Positions 1-5,765 of a DNA stretch of 5,765 nt are shown one piece after another; positions within the stretch are counted from its first letter, which is position 1; each line of letters starts with the position of its first letter. The notes beneath the pieces are model-generated. The model had not been told where the DNA came from. It ran no database searches and saw only the letters and a program-made list of their open reading frames with translations. The position numbers were made by a program, and so were the translations under genes. The stretch comes from Streptosporangiaceae bacterium (GTDB lineage Bacteria; Actinomycetota; Actinomycetes; Streptosporangiales; Streptosporangiaceae): contig JASHQP010000592.1 of NCBI GenBank assembly GCA_030039095.1, positions 1 to 5,765 on the forward strand. Reading direction: 5' to 3'.

Positions 1-104
1 ATCTCGTCCGGGTGTTCGAGCTCGCTGCCGACGCCGGCGCGCTGCTGCAGCCAGACCTGGCCGTCCACCGCATGGAGCAGTACCTCACGGAGGGGTCACC
101 GTGA
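1..104 (+). CDS. C-terminal end of an unidentified protein, possibly a DUF993 (dihydrodipicolinate synthase-like) protein; 5' part outside the window
   Basis: An open frame enters from the left edge (first full codon at base 3) and ends at TGA 102-104, giving 33 residues. They begin LVRVFELAADAGALL and end EQYLTEGSP. The helix-rich, Ala/Leu-rich tail resembles the C-terminus of DUF993 proteins, TIM-barrel aldolase-like enzymes related to dihydrodipicolinate synthase. In many actinobacteria such genes directly precede a sugar phosphate isomerase/epimerase and follow a Gfo/Idh/MocA oxidoreductase. The stop overlaps the GTG start of the next gene by 4 nt (GTGA), so the two are probably co-transcribed and translationally coupled. 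That a coding frame ends here is quite sure. The family rests on neighbourhood memory and a short tail, so it is tentative. Confidence 0.5.
   Translation, partial: LVRVFELAADAGALLQPDLAVHRMEQYLTEGSP
89..95 (+). promoter_or_regulatory. Ribosome binding site supporting the GTG start at 101
   Basis: GGAGGGG lies 5 nt before GTG 101, inside the last codons of the upstream gene. The only nearby in-frame rival, ATG 119, has no comparable purine box at the right distance, so GTG 101 is preferred. Confidence 0.7.
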
Positions 105-931
105 GCGGGCGGCGAAAGATGGAGCTGTCGCTCAACCAGGCCACCGTGCAGCACCTGGCGCTCGATGAGGCGGTCGGCTTGTGCCTGCGGCACGAGATCC
201 CGGCGATCGGCCTGTGGCGCGGCAAGGTCGCCGAGTACGGCCTGGCTCGGTCGGCTGCTGCCATCCGGGGCGCCGGGCTGGACGTCTCGAGCCTGTGCCG
301 GGGCGGGTTCTTCACGCACGCCGACCCGGACGCCCGCGCGGCCGCGCTGGCCGACAACCGAGCCGCGATCGCCGAGGCCGCGGAGCTCGGCGCGGACGTG
401 CTGATCCTGGTCAGCGGCGGGATGGTCCCCGGCAGCCGGGATCTCGGGCTGGCCCGCCGGATGGTGGCCGACGCGGTCGGTGAGCTGGTCGGTGACGCCG
501 AGCGGCTCGGCGTCCGGCTCGGGGTGGAGGCGCTGCACCCGATGTTCTGCGCGGACCGGTGCGTGCTGTCCAGGCTCGGCGACGCGGTCGACCTGGCGCT
601 GCAGTTCCCGGAGGCGGCTGTCGGCGTCGTCGTGGACGCCTACCACGTGTGGTGGGACTCCCAGCTTGCCGCCGAACTGGACCGCGCCAGCGGCAGGATC
701 GCCGCCTTCCAGCTGGCCGACTGGGTCCTGCCACTGCCCGCCGACGTCCTGCTCGGCCGCGGCCACCTCGGCGATGGGCACATCGACCTGGCGCTGATCA
801 CCACCCAGGTGCTCCAGGCCGGCTACCGCGGCTATGCCGAGGTCGAGATCTTCAACGCCGGCATCTGGGACGCGCCGCCCGACGACACCGCGGCCACGGT
901 CCGCCAGCGGTTCCGGGCAGTGCTCGGCTGA
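101..931 (+). CDS. Sugar phosphate isomerase/epimerase family protein (xylose isomerase-like TIM barrel)
   Basis: The 276-aa product has the size and alternating alpha/beta pattern of the AP endonuclease 2/xylose isomerase-like TIM-barrel family, cytoplasmic metal-dependent enzymes that isomerise or epimerise sugars and polyol derivatives. Visible signatures are GVEALHPMF with Glu143, VVDAYHVWWD with Asp179 and His182, FQLADW with Gln204 and Asp207, GRGHLGDGHIDL near 219-230, and YAEVEIFN with Glu247/Glu249. By analogy with IolI and D-psicose 3-epimerase, Glu143, Asp179 and a C-terminal Glu should bind the divalent metal. The position usually held by the third-site His appears to be Gln204, a variation I believe occurs in this superfamily. 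There is no signal peptide or membrane segment. The gene overlaps the upstream one by 4 nt, as in a catabolic operon. GTG 101 is chosen for its ribosome binding site; ATG 119 would remove six residues. The substrate cannot be told from sequence. Confidence 0.88.
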   Translation: MSGRRKMELSLNQATVQHLALDEAVGLCLRHEIPAIGLWRGKVAEYGLARSAAAIRGAGLDVSSLCRGGFFTHADPDARAAALADNRAAIAEAAELGADVLILVSGGMVPGSRDLGLARRMVADAVGELVGDAERLGVRLGVEALHPMFCADRCVLSRLGDAVDLALQFPEAAVGVVVDAYHVWWDSQLAAELDRASGRIAAFQLADWVLPLPADVLLGRGHLGDGHIDLALITTQVLQAGYRGYAEVEIFNAGIWDAPPDDTAATVRQRFRAVLG

Positions 932-963
932 CCCCGGCGTGCCTGGCCCGCCTGGCGTCAGCC
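926..963. terminator. Possible bidirectional terminator between convergent genes
   Basis: GGCTGAC at 926-932 and GTCAGCC at 957-963 form a 7-bp inverted repeat with a 24-nt GC-rich loop. It spans both stop codons of the convergent isomerase and VOC genes. There is no U-tract on either strand, so function is a guess from position. Part of the symmetry comes simply from two TGA stops facing each other. Confidence 0.25.
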
Positions 964-1332
964 GCTGCCCTCCTCGAGCAGCAGGTGGTACCCGTTCGGG
1001 GTGCGGGCGTGCAGGACCCGGTACTCCCAGTCCGCCGCCGGGCTCATCAGCTCTTCCCGGTACGGGACGCCGGCGTCGGCCAGGCGTTTCTTGGCCAGAT
1101 CGATGTCCGAGACGCCGATCTGCCAGGTCAGCACGTGGTCCGGCGCGCCAGCCCGGAACCCCGGGCGGCGCTCGATACCGAACTCGATCGATCCGTGGCC
1201 GAGCGAAGTAAAGTCGGGGTACTCAGGCCCCTCGTACGTCACGTGGAAGCCCAGCCGGATGTAGAAATCGCGTTCGGCTGCAAGGTCGCCGACGAACAGG
1301 ATCGGAATGATCCTGCTGAACAATGCCGCCAT
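958..1332 (-). CDS. VOC (vicinal oxygen chelate/glyoxalase-bleomycin resistance fold) family protein
   Basis: The product is 124 aa, the usual length of a single-domain VOC protein made of two beta-alpha-beta-beta-beta modules. The first module runs about 7-55: IIPILFVGDL, a helix ending FYIRLGF, then a strand with SIEFGIE. The second runs about 68-121: LTWQIGVSDI, a helix through KKRLADAGVP, then HARTPNGYHLLLEE. PNGYHLLLEE is the typical end of such domains, with a Glu where the metal ligand normally sits. The likely first ligand position in strand 1 holds Ile/Pro rather than His, so metal binding is not assured. Members include glyoxalases, dioxygenases and antibiotic-binding proteins; none can be assigned. 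ATG 1332 is the only start that begins at the fold boundary. The open frame extends further upstream, but that part is low-complexity and overlaps acs. No clear ribosome binding site precedes it. Confidence 0.85.
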   Translation of the reverse strand: MAALFSRIIPILFVGDLAAERDFYIRLGFHVTYEGPEYPDFTSLGHGSIEFGIERRPGFRAGAPDHVLTWQIGVSDIDLAKKRLADAGVPYREELMSPAADWEYRVLHARTPNGYHLLLEEGSG

Positions 1333-1340
1333 AATCGGGC

Positions 1341-1346
1341 ATCGTA
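1341..1346 (-). promoter_or_regulatory. Possible -10 element for leaderless transcription of the VOC gene
   Basis: On the minus strand TACGAT ends 8 nt before ATG 1332. A start about 7 nt below the -10 would fall on or beside the ATG, giving a leaderless mRNA, which fits the missing ribosome binding site. No good -35 lies 16-18 nt upstream. This is weak evidence from one hexamer. Confidence 0.25.
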
Positions 1347-1375
1347 GCGATCTGGTCGCGCCGAGGTGGCCGAGT

Positions 1376-1383
1376 GTGATCAC
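1376..1383. promoter_or_regulatory. Palindrome GTGATCAC upstream of the VOC gene, possible operator
   Basis: This perfect 8-bp palindrome lies 29 nt upstream of the TACGAT hexamer, near the place an activator or repressor would bind. The same 8-mer occurs only once more in the window, upstream of acs (3800-3807). The regulator is unknown. Confidence 0.25.
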
Positions 1384-1515
1384 GGGAGTGCAACCTTTTG
1401 CCCCGAACACGGCCTGCCAGGGGGGAACTGAGGCGCTAGAGGCTGGTGTGGCAGGCCGGCCCGGCTCCTCGCCGGCGCGCGATGAACCCGTCGGCAAAGC
1501 CCGGCGCATGACATG

Positions 1516-1559
1516 CGGCCGGGCGGACGCGGCGCACCCACGCCGCGTCCGCCCGGCCG
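1516..1559 (-). terminator. Strong GC-rich hairpin just downstream of acs, probable terminator
   Basis: Bases 1516-1534 and 1541-1559 are perfect reverse complements: a 19-bp stem, almost all G and C, around the 6-nt loop 1535-1540. The hairpin starts 21 nt after the acs stop codon on the minus strand. No run of T follows on that strand, as is common for actinobacterial terminators. It lies in the acs-VOC spacer and would insulate the VOC gene from acs transcription. Its left foot also touches an 11-nt odd palindrome, GCATGACATGC (1506-1516). Confidence 0.7.
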
Positions 1560-1580
1560 AGGGGTGGGCGGGAGAGCTGC

Positions 1581-3689
<2,109 letters not shown>

Positions 3690-3756
3690 TCTGGTCCTCC
3701 ACTCATTAATCCGGCAAAGCGGACAGCGCCGTTGTCACGAACCAAGCGGAGGCTCA

Positions 3757-3785
3757 ATCGTATCGCCGCAGGACAAGAGGGAACA
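3757..3785 (-). promoter_or_regulatory. Possible acs promoter
   Basis: On the minus strand TGTTCC (3785-3780) is followed after 17 nt by TACGAT (3762-3757). The -10 keeps the important TA...T positions; the -35 is poor. Transcription would start near 3750, giving a leader of about 60 nt. A weak -35 would suit an activator-dependent gene. Confidence 0.35.
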
Positions 3786-3799
3786 GGCCGCCCTCAGCG

Positions 3800-3807
3800 G
3801 TGATCAC
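3800..3807. promoter_or_regulatory. Palindrome GTGATCAC upstream of acs, possible operator
   Basis: This is a perfect 8-bp palindrome, 14 nt upstream of the proposed acs -35, a place typical of activators. It is identical to the site upstream of the VOC gene (1376-1383). A partial copy, TGATCG, follows at 3812-3817. No regulator is encoded nearby. It is not a full Crp site, because the spacer between TGTGA and TCACA is missing. Confidence 0.25.
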
Positions 3808-3834
3808 AGCATGATCGAAGCAGCCGGCAACCGG

Positions 3835-3862
3835 TTGACAAGGCCCCGATCAACGATATGGT
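3835..3862 (+). promoter_or_regulatory. Strong housekeeping-sigma promoter firing into the structured intergenic region
   Basis: TTGACA (3835-3840) matches the -35 consensus perfectly. After 16 nt comes TATGGT (3857-3862), a 4-of-6 match to TATAAT with TA and the final T kept. The start would be near 3869. Full -35 consensus is uncommon in GC-rich actinobacterial DNA and suggests a well-expressed transcript. It lies about 385 nt ahead of the ppm1 start. Confidence 0.55.
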
Positions 3863-3868
3863 TCTGCG

Positions 3869-4150
3869 CAGTCCAGCACCGGGCCAGCCGGCCGGGGCGG
3901 TGAGCCGCCCCGACCGTGTTGTGTCAGGAGAGGGTCAGTTGGTCCTCTCGAGCCAGGCGCAGCAAGGAAGGGGGCTGCTCCTCAGGACCCGGCTGGGCGG
4001 GGGGTTGGACCCGGGAGGGGCCCGGGCACCCAGTAGACAACGGAGGACGAGCCCGTTGCCGACGGGACGAACTCCGGTCCGAAGGGATGCCCGGGCCCTC
4101 TTCCCTGCCGCGGATGGCTCACGCATGAGCGCCTGGTCAGGCACGTGTCC
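3869..4150 (+). ncRNA. Candidate structured small RNA or long ppm1 leader (family not recognised)
   Basis: Downstream of the promoter at 3835 is a chain of inverted repeats. CGGGGCGG/CCGCCCCG closes a TGAG loop (3893-3912). GAGAGG/CCTCTC lies at 3928-3949 and GCAGC/GCTGC at 3959-3978. A 12-bp pairing of 4017-4028 with 4088-4099 (11 Watson-Crick pairs and one G-U) closes a 59-nt domain that holds CCCGT/ACGGG (4052-4066). GCTCA/TGAGC follows at 4117-4130 and GCCTG/CAGGC at 4131-4142. I see no signature of RNase P RNA, tmRNA, SRP RNA, T-box or common riboswitches. The length, about 280 nt, is similar to the RNA polymerase-binding Ms1 RNA of mycobacteria, but I cannot show homology. GC-rich DNA makes stems by chance, so the RNA is a hypothesis and both ends are uncertain. 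Confidence 0.35.
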
Positions 4151-4185
4151 AGATGCGCGATGTCGGCCGTGGGCCAGGGATCGAA

Positions 4186-4191
4186 TATTCT
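4186..4191 (+). promoter_or_regulatory. Weak candidate -10 close to ppm1
   Basis: TATTCT sits in the only AT-rich patch near ppm1 (GAATATTCTTTT, 4183-4194). A start near 4198 would give a leader of about 49 nt. No -35 is recognisable, so ppm1 may instead be read from the promoter at 3835. Confidence 0.2.
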
Positions 4192-4200
4192 TTTCGACCG

Positions 4201-4214
4201 GCGGGCATGCCCGC
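4201..4214. repeat. Perfect 14-nt palindrome in the ppm1 leader
   Basis: GCGGGCATGCCCGC reads the same on both strands and ends 32 nt before the TTG start. It could be a dimeric-repressor operator or an mRNA hairpin limiting ribosome access; the sequence does not decide between these. Confidence 0.4.
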
Positions 4215-4234
4215 TTCCGGACCGCAGCCCAGCT

Positions 4235-4243
4235 GAGGCAGGA
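4235..4243 (+). promoter_or_regulatory. Ribosome binding site supporting the TTG start at 4247
   Basis: GAGG (4235-4238) lies 8 nt and AGGA (4240-4243) 3 nt before TTG 4247. No such box serves the upstream GTG 4145 or ATG 4160, and starting there would add a non-conserved, Cys/Arg/Pro-rich extension. Confidence 0.6.
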
Positions 4244-4246
4244 ACA

Positions 4247-5017
4247 TTGAGCGAAACCGACCGACCCAGCTCGCCGCGCGGCCCGCTGGGCCGCGTAGCC
4301 GTGATAATCCCGACCTACAACGAGCGGGAGAACGTCGAGTCAATCGCTGCCCGCGTCCGCAGCGCGGTGCCAGCGGCCGACCTGATGATCGTCGACGACA
4401 ACAGCCCCGACGGCACCGGCGACCTCGCCGACAAGCTCGCAGCGGGCGACCAGCAGATCCACGTGCTGCACCGGCCGGGCAAGGCGGGCCTCGGCACCGC
4501 CTACATCGCCGGGTTCCGCTGGGCGCTCGGCGAGGGCTACAGCGCGATGGTCGAGATGGACGCGGACGGCTCGCACCAGCCCGAGGACCTGCCCCGGCTG
4601 CTGACCGCCCTGGAGAACGCCGACGCGGTCATCGGCTCGCGCTGGGTGCGCGGCGGCACCGTGCAGAACTGGCCGAAGTCTCGGGAAGCGCTGTCCCGCG
4701 GTGCCAACACCTACGCCCGGCTGATGCTGCGTGTCCCGGTGCACGACGCCACCGCGGGGTTCCGCGCCTACCGGGCGGAGACGCTGCGCGCGATCAGCCT
4801 GGACACCGTGGTGTCGCAGGGGTACTGCTTCCAGATCGACCTCACGCTGCGCGCCGTCAACGCGGGCCTGGCCGTGGCCGAGGTGCCGATCACGTTCAGC
4901 GACCGGACCAGGGGCGCGAGTAAAATGAGCCGGGCGATCGTGGCCGAGGCGTTCTGGCGCGTCACGCAGTGGGGCGTACAGGGCTGGTTCCGCGGGCGGC
5001 CCGGGCCGCGTACGTAG
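4247..5017 (+). CDS. ppm1: Polyprenol-phosphate mannose synthase (Dpm1/Ppm1-type GT2 glycosyltransferase)
   Basis: The enzyme transfers mannose from GDP-mannose to polyprenyl phosphate at the inner face of the membrane. The product feeds protein O-mannosyltransferase and, in some actinobacteria, lipoglycan synthesis. From TTG 4247 the protein has 256 aa, matching the catalytic domain of Mycobacterium Ppm1. Visible motifs are IPTYNE (21-26), VDDNSPDGTG (49-58), the metal-binding DAD in MDADGSH (104-110), GSRWVRGGTVQNWP (130-143), HDATAGFRAYR (166-176), GYCFQIDLT (192-200) and SKMS (225-228). No membrane segment is present, so it is the soluble Dpm1 class without a C-terminal anchor. In M. tuberculosis this domain is fused to an apolipoprotein N-acyltransferase; here it stands alone and no such gene is upstream in the window. 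It ends 10 nt from the convergent rbpA stop. The start could differ by a few codons; the function is secure. Confidence 0.94.
   Translation: MSETDRPSSPRGPLGRVAVIIPTYNERENVESIAARVRSAVPAADLMIVDDNSPDGTGDLADKLAAGDQQIHVLHRPGKAGLGTAYIAGFRWALGEGYSAMVEMDADGSHQPEDLPRLLTALENADAVIGSRWVRGGTVQNWPKSREALSRGANTYARLMLRVPVHDATAGFRAYRAETLRAISLDTVVSQGYCFQIDLTLRAVNAGLAVAEVPITFSDRTRGASKMSRAIVAEAFWRVTQWGVQGWFRGRPGPRT
4996..5009. repeat. 14-nt GC palindrome at the ppm1 3' end, possible terminator stem
   Basis: GCGGCCCGGGCCGC is a perfect palindrome. An alternative fold pairs CGCGG (4991-4995) with CCGCG (5006-5010) around a 10-nt loop. It lies just before the ppm1 stop (5015-5017) and inside the terminal overlap zone with rbpA, so it might slow both convergent transcripts. 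It also encodes Gly/Arg-rich ppm1 codons, which may be the whole explanation. Confidence 0.2.
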
Positions 5018-5027
5018 GCTCGCCGGG

Positions 5028-5411
5028 TCAGGCGCTCTTGCGGCGTGAGTGCGCCGGAGCCTGCTCGCGCTCGCCCGCCCCGCGCTGCCCCCTGATCACC
5101 GCCAGCCGCTCGGCAAGAACCTCTTCGAGATCGGCGACGCTGCGCCGCTCCATCAGCATGTCCCAGTGGCTGCGCGGCGGCTTGACCTTCTTGGGCTCGG
5201 GCAGGTCACCGGTTGCCGTGACCGCGATCGCGCCGCAGATCCGGCACTCCCAGTTGACCGGGATCTCCGCCTCAGCAGCAAACGGCACGGTGAAGCGGTG
5301 GCCCTTCGGGCAATCGAAGGCCACCTCCTGACGCGGCGCCAGATCGGTGTTACGGTCGTTCTCATAGCTCGTGGCTCCGAGCCGGGTGTCGCGTAGTGCG
5401 CGTTCGGCCAT
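5028..5411 (-). CDS. rbpA: RNA polymerase-binding protein RbpA
   Basis: RbpA binds the housekeeping sigma factor and RNA polymerase, stabilises the open promoter complex, and affects basal rifampicin tolerance. The 127-aa product aligns along its length with the S. coelicolor protein as I remember it. It has the N-terminal tail with RLGATSYENDR (10-20), and a core domain with zinc ligands Cys34, His38, Cys56 and Cys59 in CPKGH and CRIC. The basic linker is KKVKPPR (74-80). The sigma-interaction domain is SHWDMLMERR plus the helix LEEVLAERLAVIR (81-107). A short basic tail ends RRKSA. The zinc site is intact, unlike in M. tuberculosis RbpA. ATG 5411 is preceded by GGGAGG (5426-5421) at 9 nt. 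A sigma-R-type promoter lies upstream, as for S. coelicolor rbpA. The gene follows the phosphodiesterase gene on the same strand but should have its own transcript. Confidence 0.97.
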   Translation of the reverse strand: MAERALRDTRLGATSYENDRNTDLAPRQEVAFDCPKGHRFTVPFAAEAEIPVNWECRICGAIAVTATGDLPEPKKVKPPRSHWDMLMERRSVADLEEVLAERLAVIRGQRGAGEREQAPAHSRRKSA

Positions 5412-5447
5412 GGTCTGCTGCCTCCCAGGCGCTCAGCCGTCCCTGTT

Positions 5448-5477
5448 GACAACGGTGAGTTCCCGGACAAGATTCCC
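5448..5477 (-). promoter_or_regulatory. Sigma-R/SigH-type promoter of rbpA
   Basis: On the minus strand GGGAAT (5477-5472) is followed after exactly 18 nt by GTTGTC (5453-5448). This matches the sigma-R consensus GGAAT, 18-19 nt, GTT. Transcription would start near 5441, about 30 nt before the rbpA ATG. In S. coelicolor rbpA belongs to the sigma-R disulfide-stress regulon, so site and gene agree. A second GGAAT at 5493-5489 has a 20-nt spacer to GTC and fits less well. Confidence 0.8.
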
Positions 5478-5504
5478 GCCGGCCGGGGATTCCAACCGCG
5501 CAGT

Positions 5505-5537
5505 CCGCCCGGGATCGCAGAAATCCGTTACGGGCGG
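5505..5537 (-). terminator. Possible terminator after the phosphodiesterase gene
   Basis: CCGCCCG (5505-5511) and CGGGCGG (5531-5537) pair over 7 bp around a 19-nt loop, beginning one base after the TAG stop. The loop is large and no U-tract follows. The position, between this stop and the rbpA promoter, is the main argument. Confidence 0.3.
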
Positions 5538-5538
5538 G

Positions 5539-5765
5539 CTATCCCGCGGGCCCCGGATGCCACTGACCGCGGGCGGTCAGCACGTCCCTGAGGGCCTCCG
5601 TCTCATCGGTCATGATGCCGTCGACCCCCAGGTCGAGCAGCCTGGCCATGACCTCACGGTCGTTGACGGTCCACACGTGGACCTGCAGGCCCGCCGCGTG
5701 CGCCCGGCGGACGTACGCCTGCGTGGCGACGCGGACCGGGATCTGGGTGCAGCGCACCGCCGACC
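5539..5765 (-). CDS. Glycerophosphodiester phosphodiesterase, C-terminal part (5' end outside the window)
   Basis: The last 74 residues of a GDPD-family TIM-barrel enzyme, which hydrolyses glycerophosphodiesters to glycerol-3-phosphate and an alcohol. The visible part is the characteristic end of the barrel: a helix with YVRRAHAAGL, then the strand VHVWTVND, a helix through MARLLDLGVDGIMTD, and a final helix LRDVLTARG. VHVWTVN and GVDGIMTD are the family hallmarks. The catalytic His and Glu/Asp metal ligands lie in the missing N-terminal part, so activity, and whether the protein is secreted, cannot be judged. The frame has no stop up to the right edge and ends at TAG 5541-5539. Its place upstream of rbpA matches the order I recall in Streptomyces. 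Confidence 0.9.
   Translation of the reverse strand, partial: SAVRCTQIPVRVATQAYVRRAHAAGLQVHVWTVNDREVMARLLDLGVDGIMTDETEALRDVLTARGQWHPGPAG

Larger units (their letters stand above)
3690..4246. other. Long divergent intergenic region between acs and ppm1
   Basis: This 557-nt region holds no convincing protein. Short open frames exist, for example 3858-4250 on the plus strand, but their products are Arg/Pro/Gly-rich, match no fold I know, and lack ribosome binding sites. The left third carries the acs promoter region. From 3835 a strong plus-strand promoter leads into about 280 nt dense in inverted repeats. The last 60 nt before ppm1 carry an AT-rich patch and a perfect palindrome. These parts are listed separately. 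Confidence 0.8.

Noticed and set aside
559..1347. A long plus-strand open frame across the isomerase and VOC genes
   Set aside because: It is a shadow frame of high-GC DNA, Arg/Pro/Gly-rich, overlapping two genes with clear family motifs.
3926..4100. A known riboswitch, T-box, RNase P, tmRNA or SRP RNA in the structured region
   Set aside because: I looked for the conserved cores of the ydaO, cobalamin, glycine, SAM, TPP and FMN riboswitches, the T-box, RNase P and SRP RNA. Only scattered short resemblances were seen, such as GGAGAG and AAGGAAG, in the wrong context.
4145..4246. An upstream GTG start for ppm1, adding 34 residues
   Set aside because: The added segment is Cys/Arg/Pro-rich, crosses the AT-rich patch and the palindrome, has no ribosome binding site, and does not resemble the N-terminus of Ppm1 proteins.
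3858..4250. A 130-codon plus-strand open frame in the acs-ppm1 spacer
   Set aside because: The first ATG falls inside the proposed -10 element, there is no ribosome binding site, the composition looks random, and it overlaps the ppm1 start in another frame.
5446..5474. A plus-strand promoter beginning TTGACA at 5446
   Set aside because: The -10 at the right spacing (AAGATT) is poor, it would read antisense into the phosphodiesterase gene, and the motif is explained by the sigma-R GTTGTC element on the other strand.

Overview
The window is high-GC DNA from an actinobacterium. The strongest marker is an RbpA gene, since this RNA polymerase-binding protein occurs only in actinobacteria. It sits beside a standalone polyprenol-phosphate mannose synthase (Ppm1/Dpm1 type) and a glycerophosphodiester phosphodiesterase, an order I recall from Streptomyces coelicolor (SCO1423, SCO1421, SCO1419). 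GTG and TTG starts, G-rich ribosome binding sites and hairpins without U-tracts fit the same group. I cannot name the genus; a filamentous actinomycete (Streptomycetales, Streptosporangiales or relatives) is the best guess.

Layout. At 1-931 (+) lie the last 33 codons of an unidentified gene, possibly a DUF993 aldolase-like protein, and a sugar phosphate isomerase/epimerase-like TIM-barrel gene that overlaps it by 4 nt (GTGA). These look like the distal end of a sugar or polyol catabolic operon. Convergent to it at 958-1332 (-) is a small VOC (glyoxalase-fold) protein. At 1333-1580 is a spacer with a perfect 19-bp inverted repeat just past the stop codon of the next gene. At 1581-3689 (-) is a complete 702-aa AMP-forming acetyl-CoA synthetase (acs). 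At 3690-4246 is a 557-nt divergent intergenic region. At 4247-5017 (+) is the mannosyltransferase, followed after 10 nt by convergent rbpA (5028-5411, -). The right edge holds the C-terminal 74 codons of the phosphodiesterase (5539-5765, -).

How the genes relate. No multi-gene system spans the window; it is mostly housekeeping. Acs makes acetyl-CoA from acetate. Ppm1 makes the lipid-linked mannose donor for protein O-mannosylation and, in some lineages, lipoglycans. RbpA supports the housekeeping sigma factor. It is preceded by a textbook sigma-R/SigH-type promoter (GGGAAT, 18 nt, GTT), which points to control by thiol-oxidative stress.

The most interesting part is the acs-ppm1 intergenic region. 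It has a strong plus-strand promoter (TTGACA, 16 nt, TATGGT) about 385 nt ahead of the ppm1 start, followed by about 280 nt dense in inverted repeats and with no convincing protein. This suggests an undescribed small RNA or a long structured leader. An identical 8-bp palindrome, GTGATCAC, upstream of both acs and the VOC gene hints at shared regulation. I found no CRISPR array, insertion sequence, tRNA, rRNA or phage gene.
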